Shown: positions 29,860 to 38,826 of the stretch, piece by piece
Position numbering within the stretch: the first letter of the stretch is position 1
How the letters are laid out: each line of letters opens with the position of its first letter
NCBI GenBank assembly: GCA_902765215.1
Contig: CACWZA010000004.1
Span: 24,261 to 88,260, forward strand
DNA length: 64,000 bases
Reading direction: 5' to 3'
Origin: an uncultured bacterium
Lineage (GTDB): Bacteria; Cyanobacteriota; Vampirovibrionia; Gastranaerophilales; Gastranaerophilaceae
The notes under the pieces: model-generated
What the model was told of the DNA's origin: nothing
Database searches by the model: none
The model's input: only the letters and a program-made list of their open reading frames with translations
Made by a program: the position numbers and the translations under genes

Positions 29860-29945
29860 GGGGTAAATACCAAAAGGGTGAATTTATTGTTACCCTATAC
29901 AATAATTTACAAACACTCGACAAATGGGTATGTTTGATATAGTAT
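29860..29945 (+). promoter_or_regulatory. GGGGTAAAT element and rplI promoter
   Basis: GGGGTAAAT (29860-29868), a half-arm TTACCC (29890-29895) and ACAATAATTTAC (29899-29910) form a diverged copy of the recurrent element. A promoter follows: TCGACA (29917-29922), 17-nt spacer, TAGTAT (29940-29945). Confidence 0.55.
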
Positions 29946-29986
29946 AGTTTACGCAGAAGATATAAATAGCAAAAGGAGAATATAAA

Positions 29987-30508
29987 ATGCAAGTTATATT
30001 AAAGAAAGATGTACAAAACCTTGGTGAAACAGGTGATGTTATCACTGTAAAAGACGGTTATGCAAGAAACTTCTTAGTACCTAAGAATTTGGCTGAAGTT
30101 GCTACTGAAGGTGCTTTGAAGAACAGAGAAAAGAACCTTGCAAGAATCAGAGTTAAACAAGAAAAATTACACCAGGAAGCTTTGGCTAAGGCAGAACAAA
30201 TCGAAAAAATCGGTAAATTGGAATTATCTGCTAAAGCAGGTGAAAGCGGTAAATTATTCGGTACAATTACAACTAAGAAGCTTTGCGAAGAAATCAAAGA
30301 TAAGTTTGATATCGAAATCGATAAGAAAACAGTTTCTTTAAATCACCCTATCAACAGAATTGGTGATTATGTAATGTTAATCAAGTTAACTTCTAAGGTT
30401 AAAACTGAATTGAATGTTACTGTTACTGCTTCTGAAGTTGTTAAAGAATCTATCGAAGAAGAAGTTGAAGAAACTGCAGCAGCAACTGAAGTTGAAGCTG
30501 AAGCATAG
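29987..30508 (+). CDS. rplI: 50S ribosomal protein L9
   Basis: Binds 23S rRNA at the base of the L1 stalk and helps keep the reading frame. The N-terminal domain MQVILKKDVQNLGETGDVITVKDGYARNFLVPKNLA is the family hallmark, followed by the long connecting helix and C-terminal RNA-binding domain. 173 residues: the last 25 are an acidic Glu/Val/Ala extension beyond the usual length of about 150. AAAGGAG ribosome binding site. rpsF/rpsR are not adjacent. Confidence 0.97.
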   Translation: MQVILKKDVQNLGETGDVITVKDGYARNFLVPKNLAEVATEGALKNREKNLARIRVKQEKLHQEALAKAEQIEKIGKLELSAKAGESGKLFGTITTKKLCEEIKDKFDIEIDKKTVSLNHPINRIGDYVMLIKLTSKVKTELNVTVTASEVVKESIEEEVEETAAATEVEAEA

Positions 30509-30528
30509 TAAACAAAGATTAGAAATAA

Positions 30529-30562
30529 AAAAGGACTTGATTTTATCAAGTCCTTTTTTTTT
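30529..30562. terminator. Bidirectional terminator after rplI
   Basis: 12-bp stem AAAAGGACTTGA/TCAAGTCCTTTT with T-runs both ways, between convergent rplI and the exported paralogue gene. Confidence 0.88.
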
Positions 30563-30563
30563 A

Positions 30564-31460
30564 TTATTTCAAATTAGATTCAACACCCGATCTGTCTCTT
30601 GAATTGACATTTTCTTCAAACTGTTTGAAGGTGTCTGTTCCGACAAGTTGTTCCAGTTGTGATCGTTTGTCTATATAGTTACTTTTCGCTTTTCTCTGCA
30701 TATCTACTGCTTCTCGGTAAAATGCATCAGTAATGATTATGACTTCTTTTGAGGCGTTTTGTACTCCATGGAAGCCGTGATATCTGCTTTTTGCGATTTC
30801 TGAGCGCATATTGTAGATTTCTCTTGCAGTCATATAGTCATAATAAAGCTCAACTACTTTTTGCTGTAATTCGTCTATCTTTCTAACGAGGATAATCATA
30901 TCCGCATCACCTACTTTTGTGTATTTGTAGTTGAGTGCTTTTGTATCCTGAGAAAGTATCCCGAGGGTATTTCCCCCAATCAAAGAGGTTGCATATAAAA
31001 GCGGGTTACCGCTTCCTGCCCCAATAAGGGTAGACATATTAGCGATAGTTGTTAACACTTTTTTTACTGCTGAGTGGTTTGGTTTGTCCTCATCGGGGTT
31101 TGCCAGTTTGTAGAGTGCAAACTTAATTGTGTCACTTTTTGTTGCAGCGCCCTGCCATAAGAGGGATACATCAGCCAGTATTTCATCATAATCTATTTGA
31201 AGTGACTGGGATATTTCTTTTGAAATGCGTTTTATACTTAAATCTGCATAGGTCAGATTTGCTTCATCAATACTGTTTTCTGTGTGCAGAGCATTTGTAC
31301 GGACAACATTCGGGTCAATATCCATCTTGTTTTCAACTTCGTCTGTTGTTCCGAGTCTGTAAGCAGGTTCTTTTACCGTCGTCAGCTCCTCGTAGGTGAG
31401 CGCCATAGACGGCATCGCAAATATTAAGGATATAATTGTTAATGTGAGCAGTTTCTTCAT
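30564..31460 (-). CDS. Exported TolC-like helical protein, paralogue B
   Basis: 298 residues with a Sec signal peptide (MKKLLTLTIISLIFAMPSMA). The core SLLWQGAA...FALYKLANPDE and a C-terminal pair of long helices (about 185-285) match the protein encoded just upstream. The helical part (LYYDYMTAREIYNM...REAVDMQRKAKSNYIDKRSQLEQLVG) resembles one hairpin of outer-membrane-factor (TolC/OEP) proteins. The length is far below the usual 420 or more, and no beta-barrel strand pattern is clear. Start overlaps the upstream stop (ATGA). Probably periplasmic; role unknown. Confidence 0.7.
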   Translation of the reverse strand: MKKLLTLTIISLIFAMPSMALTYEELTTVKEPAYRLGTTDEVENKMDIDPNVVRTNALHTENSIDEANLTYADLSIKRISKEISQSLQIDYDEILADVSLLWQGAATKSDTIKFALYKLANPDEDKPNHSAVKKVLTTIANMSTLIGAGSGNPLLYATSLIGGNTLGILSQDTKALNYKYTKVGDADMIILVRKIDELQQKVVELYYDYMTAREIYNMRSEIAKSRYHGFHGVQNASKEVIIITDAFYREAVDMQRKAKSNYIDKRSQLEQLVGTDTFKQFEENVNSRDRSGVESNLK

Positions 31461-32302
31461 TTTAATTTATCCTTATTAAAAAGTGCTGAGTCAAAGTCAT
31501 ACCTGTACAGAGTCAGTTTATCAACCGCCGCTTTCCCTGCAAGTCTTTGGAGTTCTGCGTGGTATTTTTTCGCATTTTGGACTTCTTCATATTCCTGTAC
31601 AATCATATTGTCATAGAGTGATGAAGATATTGTCAAATCAAGCACATCCCCTTTTTTCTGTGCTTTATCGTAGTTCTTTGCATATAATAAAATTCGTTCT
31701 CTTGTTTCTTTAATCATAATTAAAGAGTTTTTGTAGTTATAATAGGTTGATATGATTGTATCCTGCAGATTTTCAATAAGTCCTGCAAGTTCAATCAGTT
31801 CCGTATCCGTAAGCGGTACTTCTGTCGGCATATTTTTTCTGTTAAGAAGGGATTGGGCAAGTCTGCCTGCTGAATATGATGCCGTCTGAATAGCGTAATT
31901 CCCTCCGACAAGACTCGGAACAAGTGATGCCCCCGCAATTACGGCAGACAAGGTTTTTGCCATAAGTGAAGAATGTATTCTTCTCTGGCTTTCAGGGGTT
32001 GCAAGTTTTTTCAGGGCAAATTCTATTACCTTGTTGTTTTCGATAGTTCCCTTCCAAAGTATTTCTATATCTGCAAGGTCTTTTTCTTTTTGCAGTTTTA
32101 TAAGTTCTTCCATCATCTGTTTGTCGTTGATAAGAAGTGAACCCGAAATGTTTGTTTTCTTTGGGGTTGTTTTGTAGGTTTCTTTTTCGACTCCGTCGAG
32201 TTGTACTTCCTGTGCGGCATAAGCGCAGTTTAATGTGTCAGTAAAGGTATTCACCCCTGCACTAAGTAATAAAGCTGCTGCAATAATCCCCAATCTTTTC
32301 AT
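31457..32302 (-). CDS. Exported TolC-like helical protein, paralogue A
   Basis: 281 residues from the ATG at 32302, giving the signal peptide MKRLGIIAAALLLSAGVNTF. The longer frame starting 19 codons upstream would bury the signal peptide and cross a -10 box six bases before this ATG. Core DIEILWKGTI...FALKKLATPESQRRIHSS parallels the downstream gene. The C-terminal helices (ISTYYNYKNSLIMIKETRER...AKKYHAELQRLAG) look like an outer-membrane-factor coiled-coil hairpin. The pair form a two-gene operon with a 4-bp overlap. Function unknown; a periplasmic partner of an exporter or envelope complex is an inference. Confidence 0.7.
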   Translation of the reverse strand: MKRLGIIAAALLLSAGVNTFTDTLNCAYAAQEVQLDGVEKETYKTTPKKTNISGSLLINDKQMMEELIKLQKEKDLADIEILWKGTIENNKVIEFALKKLATPESQRRIHSSLMAKTLSAVIAGASLVPSLVGGNYAIQTASYSAGRLAQSLLNRKNMPTEVPLTDTELIELAGLIENLQDTIISTYYNYKNSLIMIKETRERILLYAKNYDKAQKKGDVLDLTISSSLYDNMIVQEYEEVQNAKKYHAELQRLAGKAAVDKLTLYRYDFDSALFNKDKLK

Positions 32303-32317
32303 AATATATTTATACCA
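32303..32317 (-). promoter_or_regulatory. Leaderless promoter of the TolC-like pair
   Basis: Minus strand TGG-TATAAA (32317-32309), six bases (TATATT), then ATG at 32302. Confidence 0.6.
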
Positions 32318-32412
32318 CATACAGAAAGATAAATCTAATGGACTATTAATATCAACCATTTGTAGGTTATTAATCCATGCCTTGTCATGTAGAATGAAAT
32401 TGGTGGAGAGAG

Positions 32413-33195
32413 ATGGATAAAAATAACAGATTTAATTACGTTTCTGCAATAGCACATGAGTCGAAAGTCAGCAATATTGTCAGTATGACAAAAGAGGACT
32501 TTACTCAGTATGCTTTGCGTGCGGACAGATTGCGTAATTCAGGACAGTATAAAGAATCTGTTTCGTGTTACTTACAGTCTATTATGCTCCAGAGAGACAA
32601 CTATCGTGCATACTTAGGGCTTGGTCAGTCTTATAAATTTTTGAATGATTACGACAAGGCTATTAAGAATTTGGAAAAATCTGCAGAAATAAATCCTAAT
32701 GACTACCAGATATATTATGAAATGGGTATTTGTTATTTATTAAAATCTATGCCTGAAAAATCTATAAAGTGTTTTCAAAAGTCAGTAATGCTTGACAGAA
32801 CACAGTTAGATGTTCAACTCCAGTTGGCATTGGCTCATGAGCTGGTTGATGAAAAAGAAATGGCAATGCTCATTTATAACAAAATTATAGAGGAACATCC
32901 CGAGTACCTCAAGGCATCAAGCCACAAAGCGGCATTGTTAATATGCGAAGGGAAATATTTAGAGGCGAGTAAAATATTCTTTGATATTTTGAAACGAAAC
33001 CCTGATTTTCACCGTGCATATTTCGGGATAGCAGTATGTTTTGACAACATGAAAAAATACAATGACGCAAAACGCTACTATACAAAATTCTTAAAAATTA
33101 AACCAAACTCATCTCACGCAGATTATGTTAAAAACAGACTGAATATGCTGAAAAGCACAAATTCGTCAAAACCTGCCTATATGGAATTGGTCTAG
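32413..33195 (+). CDS. TPR-repeat protein
   Basis: 260 residues with about five or six tetratricopeptide repeats from residue 25 onward (for example YKESVSCYLQSIMLQRDNYRAYLGLGQSY and NDYDKAIKNLEKSAEINPND). No signal peptide, so cytoplasmic. TPR arrays mediate protein-protein contacts; the partner is unknown. A GGAGAGAG ribosome binding site precedes the ATG, with a TAGAAT -10 upstream. Its stop overlaps the convergent recombinase stop by 4 bp (CTAG). Confidence 0.85.
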   Translation: MDKNNRFNYVSAIAHESKVSNIVSMTKEDFTQYALRADRLRNSGQYKESVSCYLQSIMLQRDNYRAYLGLGQSYKFLNDYDKAIKNLEKSAEINPNDYQIYYEMGICYLLKSMPEKSIKCFQKSVMLDRTQLDVQLQLALAHELVDEKEMAMLIYNKIIEEHPEYLKASSHKAALLICEGKYLEASKIFFDILKRNPDFHRAYFGIAVCFDNMKKYNDAKRYYTKFLKIKPNSSHADYVKNRLNMLKSTNSSKPAYMELV

Positions 33196-34127
33196 TCTGT
33201 TTCAATATCTTCCTGAATTGCGTGAGGGTGTGCCTTTATGTACTCTTGTTTTAAATGTTGTGATGAAACGTGTGTGTATATTTGAGTGTTTGAAATGCTT
33301 GCGTGTCCGAGAAGCTCCTGAACAACACGTAAATCAGCGCCGTTTTCTATCATTCTGGTTGCAAAACTGTGTCTGAAAACATGCGGAGTGACATGTTTTG
33401 GTAAATCTATTTTGTCTACAACATCGTTGATTGCGTTCCGTATGCTCTTATCCTGAAGTCTGAATCCGGTTTTATTTACAAATACAGGTGATTTTTCCGT
33501 CAGCTGTTGAGGGTTGTCCTTCATTATAAGCGGGCGGGCAGTATCTATATATTGGGTTAAATACTTCTTTGCCCGTTCTGATATTAAAACAATTCTTTCC
33601 TTTGCGCCTTTTCCGAATACGGTTATTTCGTTTTCATCAAGGTTAAGGTCTTCAAAGTTGAGCCCGCTCAACTCTGAAACACGCATTCCTGTTGCCCACA
33701 GAAGCTCCAGTATTGCTTTGTTTCTAAGCCCTGAAGGGGTATTTATATCTACATTATCTAGCAGTGTCATCATTTCGTCATCTGTCAAAAACTTTGGCAG
33801 CGATTTGGGTTTTTTAGGTGCTGTCAGGTTTTCGGCAGGGTTTGCTGAAATATATTGAGTTTTGTGCAGATATTTAAAAAATGTTCTGAGTGCTGCTATT
33901 TTTCTCGCAATAGTTGTTTTTTTATAGTTAAACTTTTGTATAAAATGTAAATATTCTCTCAATTTGTTAAAATTAACTTTTTCGGGAGCGAGGTAATTAC
34001 ACCAGATAAAAAAACTTAAAACATCTGACTGATATGCCTTTACTGTATGCTCTGAGAAGTTTTTCTCGACACTCAGGTATGCTTTGAAGCTTTTTATATG
34101 TCCACCAAAAGTTGTATTTATTGGCAT
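33192..34127 (-). CDS. xerC: Tyrosine recombinase XerC/XerD
   Basis: Site-specific recombinase that resolves chromosome dimers at dif. N-terminal SAM-like core-binding domain (about 8-92), catalytic domain from about 110. The catalytic residues are visible: Arg149 (GMRVSEL), Lys in FGKGAKER, His249 and Arg252 (HVFRHSFATRM), His275 (LLGHASI) and Tyr284 (QIYTHV). 311 residues, normal. A TATAAT box and GGGAG ribosome binding site precede it. No integrase-type cargo or att repeats flank it, so it is a housekeeping Xer rather than a phage integrase; XerC or XerD cannot be told apart here. Confidence 0.93.
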   Translation of the reverse strand: MPINTTFGGHIKSFKAYLSVEKNFSEHTVKAYQSDVLSFFIWCNYLAPEKVNFNKLREYLHFIQKFNYKKTTIARKIAALRTFFKYLHKTQYISANPAENLTAPKKPKSLPKFLTDDEMMTLLDNVDINTPSGLRNKAILELLWATGMRVSELSGLNFEDLNLDENEITVFGKGAKERIVLISERAKKYLTQYIDTARPLIMKDNPQQLTEKSPVFVNKTGFRLQDKSIRNAINDVVDKIDLPKHVTPHVFRHSFATRMIENGADLRVVQELLGHASISNTQIYTHVSSQHLKQEYIKAHPHAIQEDIETD

Positions 34128-34211
34128 TTTAATTTGGCTCCCAGTTGTTTTTTCTTATTACATATTATACAATAAATATAGAGTATTCTAGGATTAGTAT
34201 TGAGGTATTTT

Positions 34212-36155
34212 ATGAAAAAGAAAACAGTAGTTGGAGCTTTGGTACTGTCGCTTGCGATGAGCAGTACATTTACCTATTCTGCAACCATAGATTTGCAAAA
34301 AAACATTGCCCAAATTAACAGTTCTATTGAAAAGGCTAATTACAGAGGGGCTGATGATGTTATTTATAAGACATTGCAGGAATACAAAGATAACCATGAA
34401 GTACAGGCTTTGGCAGCCGTATCATGGGCATTACAATCAAAACTTGAATTAGCACAGGATCAAATCGACAAGCTCAAAAATATTATACCTAAGAACTCTA
34501 ATCTGCACTTCGCTCAAGGTGTTGTTTTCTATAAAAGAATTACATCCTCAAATATGGAATTTCGCACAAAAACCGAGTCTTTGTTTGACATAGCGCACAG
34601 AGAATTTAAATATGCAATTCAATTAGATCCTAATAATTATAAGGCTTATAATGCTTTGGGTGTTGTTGAATTGAGAAAAGGTAATATTGAAGAAGCAAGA
34701 GCTAATATTGAAAAATCTTTAAAATTGTGTCCGGATTATGCGATTGCTGTTGATAATTTAGGTACAGTATATTTAGCAGAAGAAAACCCTGAAAAGGCTG
34801 AACATTGCTTTAAGAAAGCAATCGAAATGAACCCTAATTCATCTTCCGCATATTATCACATGGCTCAGTTAGAGTGTGAAAGAGGTAATTACGCTAGATG
34901 TCTGATTTATTTGGATAAGTGCCTTGCATGGAAAGGGTATTCAAGTTATGCATACAACCTCAAAGGTGATGCTTTAAGATTACAGGGTAACGAAGCAGCT
35001 GCTATAGGTGCTTATAAAAAGGCAATAGAAATTTCCCCTGAAAATCTTGCTCCGTATGCTAATTTGGCAGCTATTTATGAAAGCAGAAAAGATTTTGAAT
35101 TGGCACTTGATGCTTATAAAACGATTTTATCAATTAACCCTGATTCAGAACAAACTCTGTTAAAAGTTGCAGATATGTATCTCGAAACAGGTAAATATAA
35201 TGATGCAATTTCTCATTATTACAAGTTGAACAATAACTTAAGAACAGAAGGTGTAAAAGGTTTGGCATCAGCATATTATGGTTTGGCTATGGATGCTGCA
35301 AACAAATCAAGTTTTTCATCTGATGTTAAATTGTTAGAGGCATACAAGTTCCTCGATAAAGCAATACAGGCTAATCCTGGTGACTTGGAGTTGTACCTTG
35401 CAAAAGCAAAGATTTCATCACTGATTAATCATCCTGGTGAATCAATGGAAAGTCTGAATGTTGTTCTTTCAAGACCTGTTTATACAATTGATGATTTGCT
35501 TGTAAAAGGTGATGCTTATTCCGCTTTAGGTGATTATATCTCTGCTGCAAAGCAATATAATGCTGCTATCTCTAATGCAAGATCTTTAAATCAAAAATTA
35601 TATTTAGGCGAAATATTTACATTTAACAAACAGTTTGACGAAGCACAGACAGTTTTATCAGATTTACTTCGTTATGATAGTGCAAATGTTATTGCTCAAA
35701 ATAATCTGGCTTATATTAACAAATCAAGAGAATATGCTAATGCTCAGGTTAAGAGTGCAAGATATTTCAGAATAAGAAACAGCATGTTCTTTGAAAGAGA
35801 ATATTTAAACAAAGCCTTAAAGGCTGACCCATATAATCTTGATGCAAATATTCTGATGGGTCGTTTGAATCAAAGACAGAAGAAATATGCACAGGCATAT
35901 AACTGTTACTCTATTGTAGTGGCTAAGGCAAAAGATTCTAAGACCTTAAACACATATACAAAGAGATTAAATAAAATGAAAGCAAAGTTAGAAAAGTCTA
36001 ATCCAACTGCAGTTAAACAAACTGTACAAACCACAAAATCTAACTATAATAATTCAGTAAAGAATGTAAATACTACCAAAAAAAATACGGCTAAGTCTAA
36101 AAACAAACCGTATAGCGGTTCAACAGTAAACTATTCTCCAAAAGAAGTTCGCTAG
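34212..36155 (+). CDS. Exported TPR-repeat protein
   Basis: 647 residues from the ATG at 34212, which has a GAGG ribosome binding site; an upstream TTG would disturb the signal peptide MKKKTVVGALVLSLAMSSTFTYSA. At least nine tetratricopeptide repeats run through the mature protein (for example NYKAYNALGVVELRKGNIEEARANIEKSLKLCPDYAIAVDNLGTVYL). A basic Asn/Lys/Thr-rich low-complexity tail covers about the last 60 residues. Probably a periplasmic or envelope scaffold. Unlike the other TPR gene, it is exported. Confidence 0.85.
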   Translation: MKKKTVVGALVLSLAMSSTFTYSATIDLQKNIAQINSSIEKANYRGADDVIYKTLQEYKDNHEVQALAAVSWALQSKLELAQDQIDKLKNIIPKNSNLHFAQGVVFYKRITSSNMEFRTKTESLFDIAHREFKYAIQLDPNNYKAYNALGVVELRKGNIEEARANIEKSLKLCPDYAIAVDNLGTVYLAEENPEKAEHCFKKAIEMNPNSSSAYYHMAQLECERGNYARCLIYLDKCLAWKGYSSYAYNLKGDALRLQGNEAAAIGAYKKAIEISPENLAPYANLAAIYESRKDFELALDAYKTILSINPDSEQTLLKVADMYLETGKYNDAISHYYKLNNNLRTEGVKGLASAYYGLAMDAANKSSFSSDVKLLEAYKFLDKAIQANPGDLELYLAKAKISSLINHPGESMESLNVVLSRPVYTIDDLLVKGDAYSALGDYISAAKQYNAAISNARSLNQKLYLGEIFTFNKQFDEAQTVLSDLLRYDSANVIAQNNLAYINKSREYANAQVKSARYFRIRNSMFFEREYLNKALKADPYNLDANILMGRLNQRQKKYAQAYNCYSIVVAKAKDSKTLNTYTKRLNKMKAKLEKSNPTAVKQTVQTTKSNYNNSVKNVNTTKKNTAKSKNKPYSGSTVNYSPKEVR

Positions 36156-36202
36156 AGCCTTAACGGTAGCAAATTTCATGCTTTACGTGTGTTAGGACAA
36201 GT

Positions 36203-36484
36203 ATGAACATATTTCAGACATTCGAATTGTTTTTGAAAAAACCGATTAGCATTTTGAAGCACGGTTTAGTAAGCATTGTTCACCTTAAGGCAGAGAATAT
36301 GTTCGCAAAGTCAGCTATAAATGCGGAGTTATTAGAGAATAAGGCTCAGATTACCGTTATTAACAATGAAAAGGTTTATAACCTTTTGAAGATGGTTACA
36401 TATAGGGCTGAAAAGAAACGCAAACAGATTGAGGCTAAAAAAGAGCCGTTAAAGACTGAAACTTTAATTGAGGTTAACGATTAG
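36203..36484 (+). CDS. Small hypothetical protein upstream of engB
   Basis: 93 residues, MNIFQTFELFLKKPISI..., with a basic helical C-terminal half (TYRAEKKRKQIEAKKEPLKTE). No signal peptide. Weak TAGGACA ribosome binding site. It sits 47 bp after the exported TPR gene and 33 bp before engB on the same strand, so it is likely part of one transcript. Not recognised. Confidence 0.55.
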   Translation: MNIFQTFELFLKKPISILKHGLVSIVHLKAENMFAKSAINAELLENKAQITVINNEKVYNLLKMVTYRAEKKRKQIEAKKEPLKTETLIEVND

Positions 36485-36517
36485 TCTTTGTTTTTTCTGT
36501 TTGATAAGAGGTATAGT

Positions 36518-37108
36518 ATGAAACATTTGAACGGAACATTTTTGATTAGTGCTGAGAAATTATCTCAATGCCCTGATTATGTTTTGCCGGAGTTTCCTCT
36601 CCTTGGGCGCTCAAATGTCGGCAAGTCGTCTTTCATAAATGCACTTGCTAATAATAAAAAACTTGCAAAGACATCAAACACTCCGGGGAAAACAAGACTT
36701 ATCAATTTCTTTAATTTCTCTGATAAGTTTACGATTGCAGATTTACCGGGGTACGGATATGCAAAAATATCTAAAGAAGTTCAGAACAGATGGCAAAAGC
36801 ATCTTGAAGAATACCTGTTGAACAGGGCTCAGATTTGTTCCCTGATTCAGCTTGTTGATGCAAGGCATGACCTTCAGAAAAATGATGCTCAAATGAGAGA
36901 GTGGGTAAATGCTCATAAACTTCCGATTATTACTATTGCAACAAAAATTGATTATGTTCCGAAAAACAAGGTTTTGAATGTTATATCTAAATTTGAAAAA
37001 GCTTTCGGTGGTATTGTTTTACCGTTTAGTGCCGTTGATTTCAGGTATAACGAGAAAATATTTGAGGAATTGGGTGATATAATCGCTTCCAAAACTCAGG
37101 AAGGATAA
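36518..37108 (+). CDS. engB: Ribosome biogenesis GTP-binding protein EngB/YsxC
   Basis: Essential GTPase for late 50S subunit assembly. The start ATG at 36518 has an AGAGG ribosome binding site; a longer in-frame start lacks one. G1 GRSNVGKS (about 31-38), switch region SNTPGKTRLINFF, G3 DLPGYGYAK, G4 TKIDYV, G5 FSAVD. 196 residues, normal. Confidence 0.97.
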   Translation: MKHLNGTFLISAEKLSQCPDYVLPEFPLLGRSNVGKSSFINALANNKKLAKTSNTPGKTRLINFFNFSDKFTIADLPGYGYAKISKEVQNRWQKHLEEYLLNRAQICSLIQLVDARHDLQKNDAQMREWVNAHKLPIITIATKIDYVPKNKVLNVISKFEKAFGGIVLPFSAVDFRYNEKIFEELGDIIASKTQEG

Positions 37109-37113
37109 ATAAT

Positions 37114-37141
37114 AAAGGGGCTGACATTGTCAGCCCCTTTT
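37114..37141 (+). terminator. Terminator after engB
   Basis: Perfect 12-bp stem AAAGGGGCTGAC/GTCAGCCCCTTT with a three-base loop and T-rich end. Also faces the convergent 129-residue gene. Confidence 0.9.
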
Positions 37142-37166
37142 ATATATCTTTTTTACAGGTTACAGA

Positions 37167-37556
37167 TTAAAACCCGTTTCTTATTATTGAAGCAATCTTG
37201 TTCAGTAATTTTTTTGCATCTTTATTTCTTGTCCACGCAATCGGTTGACCGTCTTTTACATAACCCACAATTGTTTCACCGTTTTTGCTCGGGATACTTA
37301 CAGTATATGGATTTCTCGGAGTTCCAATTGCAGTAACGCTTTCAAAAGTTTTTTTATTGTTATAAATATACGCAGAACCGTTATTTGCTTTGGTTACGGT
37401 TATGATTGGGGTAGTTCCCTTTCTTTTTGCGAAGTCCTCTCCGCTCGGAAGTTCAACCAATCTTTTTTCGACATCCTGAAGATTTTCTCCCACTCGTCTT
37501 TGGGTATAAAGTAATTGTCGGCCTTTTAAATTAAACATTCTTGATTTTTCTATCAT
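37167..37556 (-). CDS. Hypothetical small soluble protein
   Basis: 129 residues starting MIEKSRMFNLKGRQ, mixed alpha/beta in appearance, with a run NPYTVSIPSKNGETIVGYVKDGQPIAW that looks beta-rich. No signal peptide or membrane segment. AAAGGT ribosome binding site. Convergent with engB, 71 bp from folC on the same strand. Not recognised. Confidence 0.6.
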   Translation of the reverse strand: MIEKSRMFNLKGRQLLYTQRRVGENLQDVEKRLVELPSGEDFAKRKGTTPIITVTKANNGSAYIYNNKKTFESVTAIGTPRNPYTVSIPSKNGETIVGYVKDGQPIAWTRNKDAKKLLNKIASIIRNGF

Positions 37557-37627
37557 TACTATACCTTTCGTGCACTAATAGTATAAAACACGGAAAAAAT
37601 ATATTTTGCTAACAGAATAAAAAATTT

Positions 37628-38821
37628 TTAAAAAACTAAAGATTTGTCTATCAGTTCATTTATCATATAAAATGAGCCGCAGACAACTGTTAGTATATCT
37701 TTATCAAGAATTGAGTCAAGATTTTTTAGTTCTTTTACTTTAATTGTTTCAGGGCATGCTGATTTTATGGTTTCATAACTGCACGCATTAGGGTTATTAA
37801 AGGGGTAAATGTACAGCGTTTCTATATAATTATCCTCTGTAATATATTCAATTATTTTTTTGTAGTCTTTTGTGTTCAGGCAGCCGAAAACGTACTGTTT
37901 CTTTTCTCTCGGGAAATATCTGTCTAAATTTTCCCTTAGTGCCTGAAAACAGTTCGGGTTGTGTGCTCCGTCAATAATTAAATTTTTATCTTTTATATAT
38001 TGAAATCTGCACGGGTTTTTGACCTTTTTTAACCCGTTAATGATTGTTTCTTCCGATATGTTGTCAAAAAGGTAATTTATTGCTGTAAGAACAAGTGCCA
38101 GATTATCTTTTTGATGTTCTCCTTTCAGAGTTAATGCTTCCGTATATTTTTGCGAAACATTTGATGCAGTCAGTATAAAAAGTGCGTTTACTTCGTCAGC
38201 TTTATCTTTAATAGCTTCGTATCCTTCGCTTGTGATAACAAGTGAGTCGGGTTTTATTATTCCCGCCTTTTCAAAGGCTATTTTATCTTTTGTATCCCCG
38301 AGTCTGTCTGTGTGGTCTAAGTCAATATGGGTAATGATTGAACACAGGTTCTTTTTGAGTATATTAGTTGCATCAAATCTTCCGCCTAAACCTGTTTCTA
38401 TGACTGCAATATCAACCTTGTTATCGGCAAAGTATTTATACATTATTGCCGTTAAAATTTCAAATTCCGTCGGGTCTATATTGTTCTTTTGGGAAATCGT
38501 AACTATGTTTTCATAATATTTGCTGAAATCCTCTTTTGAGATTTCTGTCTGATTGATTTTAATTCTTTCTGTATATTCAAAAATATGCGGACTTGTATAA
38601 AGCCCTGTTTTGTAACCGGCTTCTTTTAAGACAGCATCAAGCATCGTGCAAACAGAGCCTTTACCGTTTGTGCCTGCGACCTGAATACATTTTAAGTTAT
38701 CCTGCGGGTTTCCGAGCAGGTCTAAAATTTGGGATATTCTTTCCAGTCCGAGATTTATATGGAATTTCCCGACTGATGTTATATCTTTTACAGTTTCCGT
38801 GTAATTCATTTTGTTTCTCAA
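37628..38821 (-). CDS. folC: Bifunctional dihydrofolate synthase / folylpolyglutamate synthase
   Basis: Mur-ligase-like enzyme that adds glutamate to dihydropteroate and to folates. P-loop GTNGKGSVC (about 50-58), TSPHIFEYTERIKIN, the metal-binding ETGLGGRFDATN, THIDLDHTDRLG, and the C-terminal IIDGAHNPN motif. 397 residues from a TTG at 38821, or 393 from the ATG four codons on; neither has a clear ribosome binding site. The gene starts 6 bp after the histidine kinase stop, so the two form an operon. Confidence 0.95.
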   Translation of the reverse strand: MRNKMNYTETVKDITSVGKFHINLGLERISQILDLLGNPQDNLKCIQVAGTNGKGSVCTMLDAVLKEAGYKTGLYTSPHIFEYTERIKINQTEISKEDFSKYYENIVTISQKNNIDPTEFEILTAIMYKYFADNKVDIAVIETGLGGRFDATNILKKNLCSIITHIDLDHTDRLGDTKDKIAFEKAGIIKPDSLVITSEGYEAIKDKADEVNALFILTASNVSQKYTEALTLKGEHQKDNLALVLTAINYLFDNISEETIINGLKKVKNPCRFQYIKDKNLIIDGAHNPNCFQALRENLDRYFPREKKQYVFGCLNTKDYKKIIEYITEDNYIETLYIYPFNNPNACSYETIKSACPETIKVKELKNLDSILDKDILTVVCGSFYMINELIDKSLVF

Positions 38822-38826
38822 TATAG

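Noticed and set aside
33192..34127. Tyrosine recombinase as evidence of a mobile element
   Set aside because: It matches a housekeeping Xer protein in length and context; no att repeats, phage or plasmid genes flank it.
37802..37810. GGGGTAAAT inside folC
   Set aside because: It is within conserved coding sequence, has no second arm or AACAATAATTTA, and is probably chance. Copies at 15875 and 51065 were also left out of the element family for lack of the downstream half.
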